This document shows positions 16,128-23,590 of a stretch of DNA of 38,803 nucleotides, in pieces. Position 1 is the first letter of the stretch, and the number at the start of each line of letters is the position of its first letter. The DNA is from Peptococcaceae bacterium. Lineage in GTDB: Bacteria > Bacillota > Desulfitobacteriia > Desulfitobacteriales > Syntrophobotulaceae. The position numbers and the translations under genes are program-made. The stretch lies in contig JAAYOJ010000045.1 in NCBI GenBank assembly GCA_012520405.1, positions 1-38,803 of the forward strand, written 5' to 3'. The notes beneath the pieces are model-generated. The model made no database searches. It saw only the letters and a program-made list of their open reading frames with translations, and was not told the DNA's origin.

Positions 16128-17015
16128 CTATCCGGTTATGCTTTGGTTTTCAGCTTCACTTGTCTGGGAGTTTTTTCTTTTATAAATAAAACCAAGCCAA
16201 TACATGAGACCAACAAAAATACTGCCGCCGATTATATTGCCAAGGGTTACCGGAAGGGCATTGTTGACCATAAAAGTCCCCCAGGTCAAATGCTCTAATT
16301 TTTCCGGAGTTACGCCCAAAGTTATTGCTTGGTTAACCCACTCTGGATTCTGTTTAGCTAAAATTCCTGCCGGAATATAATACATATTGGCAACGGAATG
16401 TTCAAAACCGGAAGTTATAAACAACCAGATCGGAAAGAAAATAGCAAGTAGCTTACCGGCGATATCCTTGGCCGCCGAAGCCATCCAAACTGCCAAACAT
16501 ACCAACCAGTTGCAAAGAATGCCCATGCACAAGGCCTGGGTAAAAGTAAGGCTGGTTTTATAGGAAGCTACCTTAATAGTGAATCCTCCTAATAGACCGG
16601 AGGAGAAATCTAACTGACCAGAATAAATAATAAAAAGCACAATGATGAGCGAGCCGATAAAGTTACCAACATAAACCACAAGCCAGTTCTTAAGCATGCT
16701 TAGCCATCTTGTTTTCTTTTCCATACAGGAGACAACAATAAGGGTATTACCGGTGAACAATTCGGCACCGGTAATAACCACCATCATAAGACCTGTGGCA
16801 AACAAAGCCCCGGCTAAAGCTTTAGAGATACCGACTGAAGATATGGTATGAATAGCCACATTGGAGCCTTGAGCAGCAAAGGCAATAAAGGCGCCTGCTA
16901 AAATACTAAGTACTAAGGTTTTATACATCGGGAATTTTGCTTTATTGCAGCCGGTTTCTATATAATTGTGAGCAATTTCTCCCGGATCAAAAAACATTTT
17001 CCTAGCTTTATCCAT
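16128..17015 (-). CDS. Formate/nitrite transporter (FocA/FNT family)
   Basis: 295 residues with six hydrophobic helices, the FNT pentameric channel fold. Seen: GAFIAFAAQGSN near 42-53, the TGAELFTGNTLIV segment near 81-93 that follows the first broken helix, KNWLVVYVGNFIGSL near 108-122, LCNWLVCLAVWMA near 168-180, and SGFEHSVANMYYIPAG near 206-221 containing the conserved channel histidine of the family. Formate is the likely solute because the next gene is fhs and the whole operon handles one-carbon units. Direction may be import for methyl synthesis or export of formate from methyl oxidation. It starts 17 bp after the metF-metV fusion gene. Confidence 0.92.
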   Translation of the reverse strand: MDKARKMFFDPGEIAHNYIETGCNKAKFPMYKTLVLSILAGAFIAFAAQGSNVAIHTISSVGISKALAGALFATGLMMVVITGAELFTGNTLIVVSCMEKKTRWLSMLKNWLVVYVGNFIGSLIIVLFIIYSGQLDFSSGLLGGFTIKVASYKTSLTFTQALCMGILCNWLVCLAVWMASAAKDIAGKLLAIFFPIWLFITSGFEHSVANMYYIPAGILAKQNPEWVNQAITLGVTPEKLEHLTWGTFMVNNALPVTLGNIIGGSIFVGLMYWLGFIYKRKNSQTSEAENQSITG

Positions 17016-17032
17016 TTCCCGGCTCCCCTCAG

Positions 17033-18592
17033 CTAGTTTTTATCTTTCACCTTGGGCTTGATACCAAGCCTTGGCGCGGAATGATCTTTCCCCAAGTAAT
17101 AGTTCACCCAGGAAGAGGTATTCTTTAACTCCCAATTACAAGGGCTAGTATAGTAGTCTCCTAAGCAGCTCTCTTCGCCATATTTATGCAAGCGCTCATA
17201 GGCCCTAACCCAAGCACATTTTTTCTGTCCGGGGTATACCTCGCAAAAACCTTGATAGCTACCTGCACAAGGTCCGTTACGCTGATTTTTGGGGCAGTCT
17301 CCCATAGGGCAGATGTAAGCCAAATCAAAGAGGGCACAATCACCGCAGTCCTGGCAGTTATACATAACTCTTTTAATGAAATATTCCATGCCATGCAAAC
17401 CCTTTTCCAGGGCCCCACCTTGTATCTTGCAAGTAAGAGTCTGCATCGGAGCAAAAAACTTCTTGCCGGGCTCAAAAAACATTTTATGCAGCAGCCTGGA
17501 TACTTTATAATTAAGCTCCGTTTTACTATCGGTCTGATATTTTGGAGGAGGTAGAGCAGGATTATTAAGCCCGGTTTTAGGATCCCTTCCAAACAAATAA
17601 AAGCCGTTTTTTTGGGGAAAGTCGAACTCTCGGACATAATCTTGCCAATTACGGCTTAACTCTTCGCCATAGGAGATAATGTATTCAATTTGTTCGTAAT
17701 TAATATTCATGCCGCCTAAATGCACGCCTTTATAACCGAGACCCTTAAGAACAGCATATTGTTTGGCAGCTCTCTTGAGCATAGCTTCTTTGCCTTTATC
17801 CGGGCTATTTCGTTCCTCATCCAATTCTCTAAGCAATTTGTCAGTAACCACACAACCGGGTACTTTGTTCTGATTCATAAATCTGGCTGCACCATAGCTA
17901 AGAATATAGATATCGCCGATAAGAGGGATTTCCCAACCCATTTTTTGAACATAGAGTATCAATTCCTCAAACTTTCTGACATCATATCCAACCTGAGTTA
18001 TAATAAACTGGGCACCTTGTTCGATTTTCTTTTTAAGTTTATAGTATTGAAGCATTTGTTCAGCCTTAGTTGCTTTAAACGGAGAAACTGCCGCCCCGGC
18101 AAAAAAATGACATGATTTTAGAGTAGCCTTGCCCTTCATGGTTTGATATTCCATACCGGCATTTAATTTTTTGATTAATTCCAGAAGCTGGGTAGAATCT
18201 AAATCAAAAACCGGCTTAGCCCTCCCGTCAGCCCCCCCGAGATCATAATCTCCCGTTAAGGCCAATATATTATGCAAACCGCAGCGTTCCAGAGCGTATA
18301 GTTGGCTTTCCAGCTGACTGCGGTTTCTATCCTTACAGGTAACATGAATAATCGTATCCAAACCTAGCTTTTGAATATCTTTGCCGATTGCTTCGGGTGG
18401 TATTGCTATATTACCGCCGGGATTATCAGTCAAGCTCACAGCATGTACCTTTTTGCCTTTGGCAGCCTGTTCAGCTAATCTTAAAGTTTTTTCCTGGGAT
18501 TCTTCCCAGGAGCCTCTTCCCGGAACAAGTTCCCAGCTAACGGTAAATACGTTTTTGTCCTGGATAACATTGCGAAAACTACGCTCCTCCAT
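17033..18592 (-). CDS. Methylenetetrahydrofolate reductase fused to a MetV-like iron-sulfur domain
   Basis: 519 residues. Residues about 10-320 are the MetF TIM barrel, with the catalytic Glu21 in SWELVPGRG and Asp115 in ALTGDYD, plus FAGAAVSPFK and FIITQVGYD near 200. Residues about 365-500 match the MetV / MTHFR C-terminal domain: eight cysteines in about 50 residues (N-C-x2-C-x2-C, I-C-x4-C, P-C, F-C, K-C) suited to iron-sulfur or zinc binding. In several acetogens MetV and MetF are separate subunits; here they are one polypeptide, in MetF-MetV order. The reaction is reduction of methylene-THF to methyl-THF or the reverse; the electron partner is unknown and no hydrogenase, Rnf or HdrA gene is adjacent. 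It is the first gene of the seven-gene one-carbon operon. AAGGAGG and GGGAG lie before the ATG. Confidence 0.88.
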   Translation of the reverse strand: MEERSFRNVIQDKNVFTVSWELVPGRGSWEESQEKTLRLAEQAAKGKKVHAVSLTDNPGGNIAIPPEAIGKDIQKLGLDTIIHVTCKDRNRSQLESQLYALERCGLHNILALTGDYDLGGADGRAKPVFDLDSTQLLELIKKLNAGMEYQTMKGKATLKSCHFFAGAAVSPFKATKAEQMLQYYKLKKKIEQGAQFIITQVGYDVRKFEELILYVQKMGWEIPLIGDIYILSYGAARFMNQNKVPGCVVTDKLLRELDEERNSPDKGKEAMLKRAAKQYAVLKGLGYKGVHLGGMNINYEQIEYIISYGEELSRNWQDYVREFDFPQKNGFYLFGRDPKTGLNNPALPPPKYQTDSKTELNYKVSRLLHKMFFEPGKKFFAPMQTLTCKIQGGALEKGLHGMEYFIKRVMYNCQDCGDCALFDLAYICPMGDCPKNQRNGPCAGSYQGFCEVYPGQKKCAWVRAYERLHKYGEESCLGDYYTSPCNWELKNTSSWVNYYLGKDHSAPRLGIKPKVKDKN

Positions 18593-18645
18593 CTCCCTTT
18601 GTTTCCTCCTTTAACAATCTCTTAACAATAGTCCAGGGACTTGAA

Positions 18646-18663
18646 GTATACTGTTGTATATAC
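18646..18663. promoter_or_regulatory. Candidate operator at the one-carbon operon promoter
   Basis: GTATACTGTTGTATATAC is an inverted repeat (GTATA at 18646-18650, TATAC at 18659-18663) lying just downstream of the -10 box of the minus-strand operon, overlapping or following the start of transcription. Its position would allow repression by the divergently encoded GntR/UTRA protein. Binding is inferred from location and symmetry only. Confidence 0.45.
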
Positions 18664-18681
18664 AGGATTTAATATTAATAT

Positions 18682-18709
18682 ATTATCATCCCCTAATAAA
18701 ATAAGTCAA
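18682..18709 (-). promoter_or_regulatory. Promoter of the one-carbon operon
   Basis: Minus-strand TTGACT (18704-18709), a 16-bp spacer and GATAAT (18682-18687) form a good sigma-A promoter about 90 bp before the metF-metV fusion gene. The rest of the 18593-18912 gap is very A+T-rich, with three GTTTATA repeats near 18817-18850 that may belong to the promoter of the divergent regulator. Confidence 0.65.
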
Positions 18710-18912
18710 TGAATTTTAAATATTTAAAAAACGCCTTTATGTTCAGTTAATTACATTTGACCTTAAAATAATTGAAAGCAAGAATTTCTAGAGATTACTT
18801 ACTTATTTTGTTTTTTTGTTTATAATTAAGTTTATAATAGTTTATAACAATGTATAGCCCTGATTGTTTAAGCTTGATTTTTAAATAACGTAAACGTATA
18901 GGAGATATAAGA

Positions 18913-19620
18913 ATGGAACTACCGGTATATCAGCAAATTATTGAGGATATTAAAAAAAGGATTTTTCGTGGGGAATTGAAACCCGGAGATGCTATTCCTT
19001 CTGAAAACTCCCTTTGTGAAACTTTCGGCGTAAGCAGAATGACAGTCCGTAAAGGTCTCGCTATATTAGTTAATGAAGGTTATATAACCTCTATCCCCGG
19101 CAAAGGCAGTTTCGTCAATGAACCCGACTTCGAAAAATACACACTCTATTATAACGAAATGTCCACGGCCATCAATACCGTGGACAGTACTAAACTCATC
19201 GAGGTAAAGATAATCCTGCCCTCCAATAAACTGCAAATGAGTCTCAACTTGCCAACCAATCGTAAAGTTATTCTGGTTAAAAGAATATTTTACAGCGGCA
19301 GTGAACCGGTAGCCTACGACGAAAAATATTTGATTTATTATAAAGGAATGCCGGTAGTAGAAAAAGAGATTAAGTACGGTACTTTCCCGGAAATGATCTC
19401 TAAATTCACTTCGCTTTTTGCTATTAAAAAAGAACTTACTATTTCGGCTCAGGTACCGGACCACCAGATTTCCAAATATCTGTCGCTTTATAATTCCACA
19501 CCTTTGCTGGTTGTGGAACAAAAGCTTTTTAATTCTGAGGGTAAGCCTATTGGTTTAGGTATTACCTATTTTAAAGGAGATAATTGCAGATTATTCGCCA
19601 GTTCATCTTTTACGGATTAA
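18913..19620 (+). CDS. GntR-family regulator with UTRA effector domain (HutC subfamily)
   Basis: 235 residues. Residues 1-70 form the GntR winged helix (PVYQQIIEDIKKRI, GDAIPSENSLCETFGVSRMT, VRKGLAILVNEGYI, PGKGSFV). Residues about 85-230 form the UTRA ligand-binding domain, with RIFYSGSEPVAYDEKYL and the closing PIGLGITYFKGD stretch. These proteins normally repress an adjacent operon until a small molecule binds. It is divergent from the one-carbon operon, with a palindrome at that operon's start site, so a role there is likely; the ligand cannot be deduced. AGGAG lies about eight bases before the ATG. Its last 11 bp overlap the end of convergent alr. Confidence 0.9.
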   Translation: MELPVYQQIIEDIKKRIFRGELKPGDAIPSENSLCETFGVSRMTVRKGLAILVNEGYITSIPGKGSFVNEPDFEKYTLYYNEMSTAINTVDSTKLIEVKIILPSNKLQMSLNLPTNRKVILVKRIFYSGSEPVAYDEKYLIYYKGMPVVEKEIKYGTFPEMISKFTSLFAIKKELTISAQVPDHQISKYLSLYNSTPLLVVEQKLFNSEGKPIGLGITYFKGDNCRLFASSSFTD

Positions 19621-20728
19621 TATATACTCTGGGTACTCTTGGGCCTATCCCACATAAGATCTCATAACTGATAGTATCTAAAACCCTTGCCATTTGTCCA
19701 GCACTAATTTCTGGGTACTCATAGTTTCCCATAACAGTGACCTCGTCCCCCAACCTGACATTTTCGATCCCGGTAACATCAATCATGGTTTGGTCCATAC
19801 AAACCTTGCCAATGATTGGTGCTTTTTTTTCTTTAATAATAACTTCCCAGGAATTCGATAGTCCTCTTCTGAGACCGTCGGCATAGCCCAATGGCAAAGT
19901 CGCCACTCGAGTTGGGCGATCAGCAATAAAATATCGGCCATAACCAACACTTTGCCCTTCATTTATTGTTTTAATATGGGTGATCCTGGCCTTCAAGGAC
20001 ATTACAGGCTTGAATCCGGCTTCCTCGCTAACACCAGGGGCAGGCAGATGCCCGTATAACACAATTCCCGGCCTGCAGAGTTCATAATGACTTTCCGGAA
20101 GTCTGAGAGTAGCCGGAGAATTGGCAGCATGACGGAGCGGTATAGCAATACCTGCTTTTTTAAGCCGGTCATAAAGATAGTCGAACTTGGCCAGCTGTTG
20201 ATAAGCGAAAGTTAAATCAGAGCTGTCTGCTGTGGCTAGGTGGGTGTAAATTCCTTCCAAAAACAAGCCCGGTAGTTTAGATATCTTCTTTATTTCTTCT
20301 AAAGCCTCTTCACGCAATCCTATTCTTCCCATGCCGGTGTCAATCTTGATATGAATTCTGGCTGTCTTATTTAATTTCACAGCAGCAGCCGAAAGTGCTT
20401 CTGCCTGTTTAAGCTGGCATATTTCCGGAATAATGTCCTCCCTAACCAGTATTTCTGAATACTGAGCTAAAGTTGGTCCAATCACCATAAGGGTTATGTC
20501 AGAAAAATGTTTTCTGAGTTCTAAAGCCTCTTCTAAAAAAGCAACCCCGAACCTTTTTATGCCCTCATTTTTTAAAATTTTGACAACTTCCACCACTCCA
20601 TGCCCATAAGCATTAGCCTTCACAATCGGCATAATTTCGCTGGTGGTGTATTTTTTAATAACATTTAGATTATGTTTTAAGGCCCTTAAGTCAACTTCGG
20701 CCCATACCGGCCGGTAATTATGCATCAT
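19610..20728 (-). CDS. alr: Alanine racemase
   Basis: A 372-residue PLP enzyme interconverting L- and D-alanine for peptidoglycan. Seen: VKANAYGHG near 37-45, with the PLP-binding lysine; IHIKIDTGMGRIGL near 126-139; HAANSPATL near 202-210; RPGIVLYGH near 221-229; the catalytic tyrosine in SVGYGRYF near 261-268; and KVCMDQTMIDVT near 308-319. Length is typical. It overlaps the end of nnr by 11 bp, implying cotranscription and possible translational coupling, in the widespread Firmicute order acpS-nnr-alr. At its 3' end it overlaps the convergent gntR gene by 11 bp, with no room for a terminator. Confidence 0.97.
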   Translation of the reverse strand: MMHNYRPVWAEVDLRALKHNLNVIKKYTTSEIMPIVKANAYGHGVVEVVKILKNEGIKRFGVAFLEEALELRKHFSDITLMVIGPTLAQYSEILVREDIIPEICQLKQAEALSAAAVKLNKTARIHIKIDTGMGRIGLREEALEEIKKISKLPGLFLEGIYTHLATADSSDLTFAYQQLAKFDYLYDRLKKAGIAIPLRHAANSPATLRLPESHYELCRPGIVLYGHLPAPGVSEEAGFKPVMSLKARITHIKTINEGQSVGYGRYFIADRPTRVATLPLGYADGLRRGLSNSWEVIIKEKKAPIIGKVCMDQTMIDVTGIENVRLGDEVTVMGNYEYPEISAGQMARVLDTISYEILCGIGPRVPRVYINP

Positions 20729-22292
20729 TTTGTTCTATTTCCCTTCTTACCTTAGGCAGGTAATCCGCTATTTCTGAAGCTGTAAAACCTGATAAACCAA
20801 ACTGTTCTTTCAGGACATCAGCAGCTTTACCATGAAGATAGACACCCATACAAGCAGCCCCCAGCGGGGGAACCCCCTGGGCTACCCAAGAAGCTATACA
20901 ACCGGTTAATACATCCCCTGTACCGCCTGTCCCCAGGCCTGCATTACCCGTATTGTTTAGAAACACCCTGCCGTCGGGCGAGGCCACTATAGTTCCTGCT
21001 CCTTTCAAAACAACAATAACTCCCCATTCTATGGCTTTCGTCACTGCTATCTTCAACCTATTCTCCTGAATTTCAGCTATAGAACAGGCGCAAAGCCTGG
21101 CCATTTCCCCAGGGTGAGGTGTAAGAATTAGGTTTCCCTTTCCTTTTCTTAAAGCAAGAAGATCAGGTTCCCGGGAGATAAGGTTGAAGGCATCGGCGTC
21201 CATAATCACCGGAACATCCGTCTCTTGCAGTATATTCTTTAAAACCGGTAAAAATGATTCTGTCTGCTTAAGACCGGGACCCACGGCACAGGCATTTGCC
21301 CCCTCCAGCCGTTCAGCTATAACCGGCCACGAATCGCCGGTTAGAACCTCATAGTCTTTGGCCGGCCAAACTGTAGCTTCAATGACCCCTAAGTCTACAG
21401 TCTCGGCAATTGCCTCGGGAACCACTATCTGCAACAGGCCTGCACCGCATCTTTGGGCTGCCCTTCCTGCAAGGACCATGGCTCCGCTCATTCCTACTGA
21501 TCCCCCGATAAGCACGGCTCGCCCATGAGTCCCTTTATGCCCATGGGGATGTCTAACAGGAATTAAGGGTTTAATTACCTCATCAGTCAATAGATAAGCG
21601 AACAGCTTTTCCTGGCTAATAATGTTTTCCGGAATAGAAATCTGATCCGTTACCAATTTGCCCGTATACATGGGACCTTCCCCCAAGAAATGTCCTAATT
21701 TGGGCAAGCCGAAAGTTACCGTTAGGGTCGCTTTTACCGCCGTGTTATTAACCTTACCTGTATCAGCTTCTAAGCCGCTGGCAATATCCACACTGATCGT
21801 GGGCAGCTCAGCTTTATTCAAATCCTCAATAAACCCGGCTATTAATTCCGGAACATTACCTCTAAATCCTATGCCGAAAATTGCATCAACTGCAAGGTGG
21901 GCTTGGAGCAAGGCCAGCTTAAATAGTCTAATTTGTTTTTCATTTTCTACTAAAACTATTTTTCCTTCCATGCCTTGGAAAAGTTCCAAATTTAGTTTGG
22001 CATCCCCGCTTAACTCACTGGGATTGGCAAATAAGAATACTGTTACCTCCATACCCAGGATACTCAAATGCCTAGCCACAGCCAGACCATCTCCGCCGTT
22101 ATTTCCTTTGCCCACCAGGATTACCGCTTTAAGACCTCGCAAGGATTGCTTGCCTTGCCCCGCCAAGTAATTATTTATTTCTCTGACTACGGCTAAAGCA
22201 GCATTTTCCATAAGTACAATCCCTGGTATTCCGAAGCTATTAATAGCATTGGCGTCAATACTGCGCATTTGTCCTGCACTGACAACCCGCAT
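20718..22292 (-). CDS. nnr: Bifunctional NAD(P)H-hydrate epimerase / ADP-dependent NAD(P)H-hydrate dehydratase
   Basis: 524 residues from ATG 22292, chosen over an upstream in-frame start because GAGGGGGGA precedes it and the protein then begins MRVVSAGQMRSID, the family's N-terminus. It repairs hydrated NAD(P)H. Residues 1-215 are the YjeF_N epimerase (GKGNNGGDGLAVARHL near 60-75, ending in VDIASGLEADTG). Residues about 230-510 are the ribokinase-like dehydratase (GHKGTHGRAVLIGGS, VMDADAFNLI, LTPHPGEMARL, and the ATP/ADP-site NTGNAGLGTGGTGDVLTG). It sits between acpS and alr, and its end overlaps the alr start. Confidence 0.96.
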   Translation of the reverse strand: MRVVSAGQMRSIDANAINSFGIPGIVLMENAALAVVREINNYLAGQGKQSLRGLKAVILVGKGNNGGDGLAVARHLSILGMEVTVFLFANPSELSGDAKLNLELFQGMEGKIVLVENEKQIRLFKLALLQAHLAVDAIFGIGFRGNVPELIAGFIEDLNKAELPTISVDIASGLEADTGKVNNTAVKATLTVTFGLPKLGHFLGEGPMYTGKLVTDQISIPENIISQEKLFAYLLTDEVIKPLIPVRHPHGHKGTHGRAVLIGGSVGMSGAMVLAGRAAQRCGAGLLQIVVPEAIAETVDLGVIEATVWPAKDYEVLTGDSWPVIAERLEGANACAVGPGLKQTESFLPVLKNILQETDVPVIMDADAFNLISREPDLLALRKGKGNLILTPHPGEMARLCACSIAEIQENRLKIAVTKAIEWGVIVVLKGAGTIVASPDGRVFLNNTGNAGLGTGGTGDVLTGCIASWVAQGVPPLGAACMGVYLHGKAADVLKEQFGLSGFTASEIADYLPKVRREIEQNDA

Positions 22293-22370
22293 CTGGCAAT
22301 CCCCCCTCAAACAGTACATTTAAGGCCTGCTTTTAGCTGCTCCCTGAATTCTGACTTAGCACCATTTTTG

Positions 22371-22727
22371 TTATTCAAGAACAGCGATCGCAATTGCATT
22401 ATCTTTACTATGAGAAAGACTTATTTTTACCGATTTGCCGCCTCTTTTAGCAGCGATTTTTTGGGCTCGCTCACTTAAGTAAACGATTGGTTCCCCCCAA
22501 TCATTATTAAGGATCTCAATATCATGCCAACTCAGCCCTCTTAAGCCGGTTCCTAAAGCCTTGAGCACTGCCTCCTTGCCGGCAAATCTGGCTGCCCAGG
22601 AAGAATAGTTTTCTCCGCTGATAGCCCTAAGCTCACCGGCAGTAAACAGCCTGGCGAGCAGTCGGGGTTGCCTTTTACAAGCCTGGGCAAATCTTGAGAT
22701 TTCAATAATATCAATTCCCGGATACAT
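22371..22727 (-). CDS. acpS: Holo-[acyl-carrier-protein] synthase
   Basis: 118 residues from ATG 22727 behind GAGGAGAA. It transfers 4'-phosphopantetheine from CoA to acyl carrier protein. Seen: GIDIIEISRF near 4-13, with the Mg-binding aspartate; FTAGEL near 32-37; the second metal ligand in WAARFAGKEAVLKALGTG near 48-65; and KISLSHSKDNAIAIAVL at the C-terminus. Length is typical. It follows the GntR-RCK_C gene by 11 bp and precedes nnr by 78 bp. Confidence 0.95.
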   Translation of the reverse strand: MYPGIDIIEISRFAQACKRQPRLLARLFTAGELRAISGENYSSWAARFAGKEAVLKALGTGLRGLSWHDIEILNNDWGEPIVYLSERAQKIAAKRGGKSVKISLSHSKDNAIAIAVLE

Positions 22728-22738
22728 GACGGTTCTCC

Positions 22739-23341
22739 TCACGTTAGCATAGATTCAAATTTATTTATGCCGTCTTCCGGACTTACGACCAAAAGCACAT
22801 CCCCTTCACGCAACATATAGTCAGCGTGGGGGGAAAAGTATTCATTGCCGTTTCTAACCACTGCAACTACAGTGGCTCCTGTTGTTTCCCTGATCCTAAG
22901 GTCACGCAGAGTTCGTCCCACAGCCGGGGATTTAGATTTGACCTGAAACTCAGCCACATCATTCCAGCGAGTAATATAGCGATCGGCGTAATTTGCCACC
23001 CTACTGAGAATTTTATCTATTTGCCGGTCTATATTTCGCCTTTTTTCCATCAAAGACCTAAGTTCCTCCACTAAAGTTTGAACTTCGCCCTTTTGATCAT
23101 AAGATCTTAGGAACTTCTCGGCCTGGCTTTTGGAATTAACTGTAATACCAATCCCCTGTCTAACCCCTACAACTCCTTCACTTTGGAGAATAGCAATTGC
23201 CCGGCGAATTGTTTCCGGAGAAACGTTAAAACGCCCCGCCAAGGTAGACCTGCCGTGGATCTTGTCCCCTTCATTATATTCACCGATAACAATAGCATAT
23301 GCTATCTGATTGGCAATTTCCTGATATCTCGCTTGTTCCAA
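22739..23341 (-). CDS. GntR winged-helix plus RCK_C (TrkA-C) regulator, BusR-like
   Basis: 200 residues. An N-terminal GntR helix-turn-helix (about 1-70, with HGRSTLAGRFNVSPETIRRA and GVRQGIG) is joined by a helical coiled-coil linker (about 75-120) to a C-terminal RCK_C/TrkA-C domain (about 128-200: GRTLRDLRIRETTGATVVAV, EGDVLLVVSPED). This architecture is that of BusR, the streptococcal/lactococcal repressor of glycine-betaine uptake, whose RCK_C domain binds cyclic di-AMP. The gene is divergent from glutamate 2,3-aminomutase, whose product beta-glutamate is a known osmolyte, so osmotic regulation of that gene is an attractive inference. It could also be autoregulated and influence acpS-nnr-alr downstream. 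Confidence 0.85.
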   Translation of the reverse strand: MEQARYQEIANQIAYAIVIGEYNEGDKIHGRSTLAGRFNVSPETIRRAIAILQSEGVVGVRQGIGITVNSKSQAEKFLRSYDQKGEVQTLVEELRSLMEKRRNIDRQIDKILSRVANYADRYITRWNDVAEFQVKSKSPAVGRTLRDLRIRETTGATVVAVVRNGNEYFSPHADYMLREGDVLLVVSPEDGINKFESMLT

Positions 23342-23450
23342 ATCAAATCCCTTGCTTTCTTATATAGTAACTTTAAAACACATCCATAGGATTCAATAGA
23401 CCAAGTATAATCATTATTTAGACTTTTGACAATATCCGCTAAACACAACC

Positions 23451-23480
23451 GTTGACACCGACAACTCACCGTGATATTAT
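23451..23480 (+). promoter_or_regulatory. Promoter of the aminomutase gene with overlapping candidate operator
   Basis: TTGACA (23452-23457), a 17-bp spacer and TATTAT (23475-23480) are a near-consensus sigma-A promoter about 105 bp before the start codon. An imperfect palindrome, GTTGACACCGACAAC (23451-23465), covers the -35 box; a second TTGACA lies 26 bp upstream (23426-23431). Either may be bound by the divergent BusR-like regulator; this is inference. The remaining 5' UTR to 23590 shows no clear hairpin. Confidence 0.7.
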
Positions 23481-23590
23481 TGGTTGGCAGTATTTTTTTA
23501 TATTGCTTTTGTTTTCTTTTTCCTTATCCAAATACTTCCAGTAAAATTATCTTTCTAGTACTATCACTGATTTAAAAGGAGGTTTTGAAT

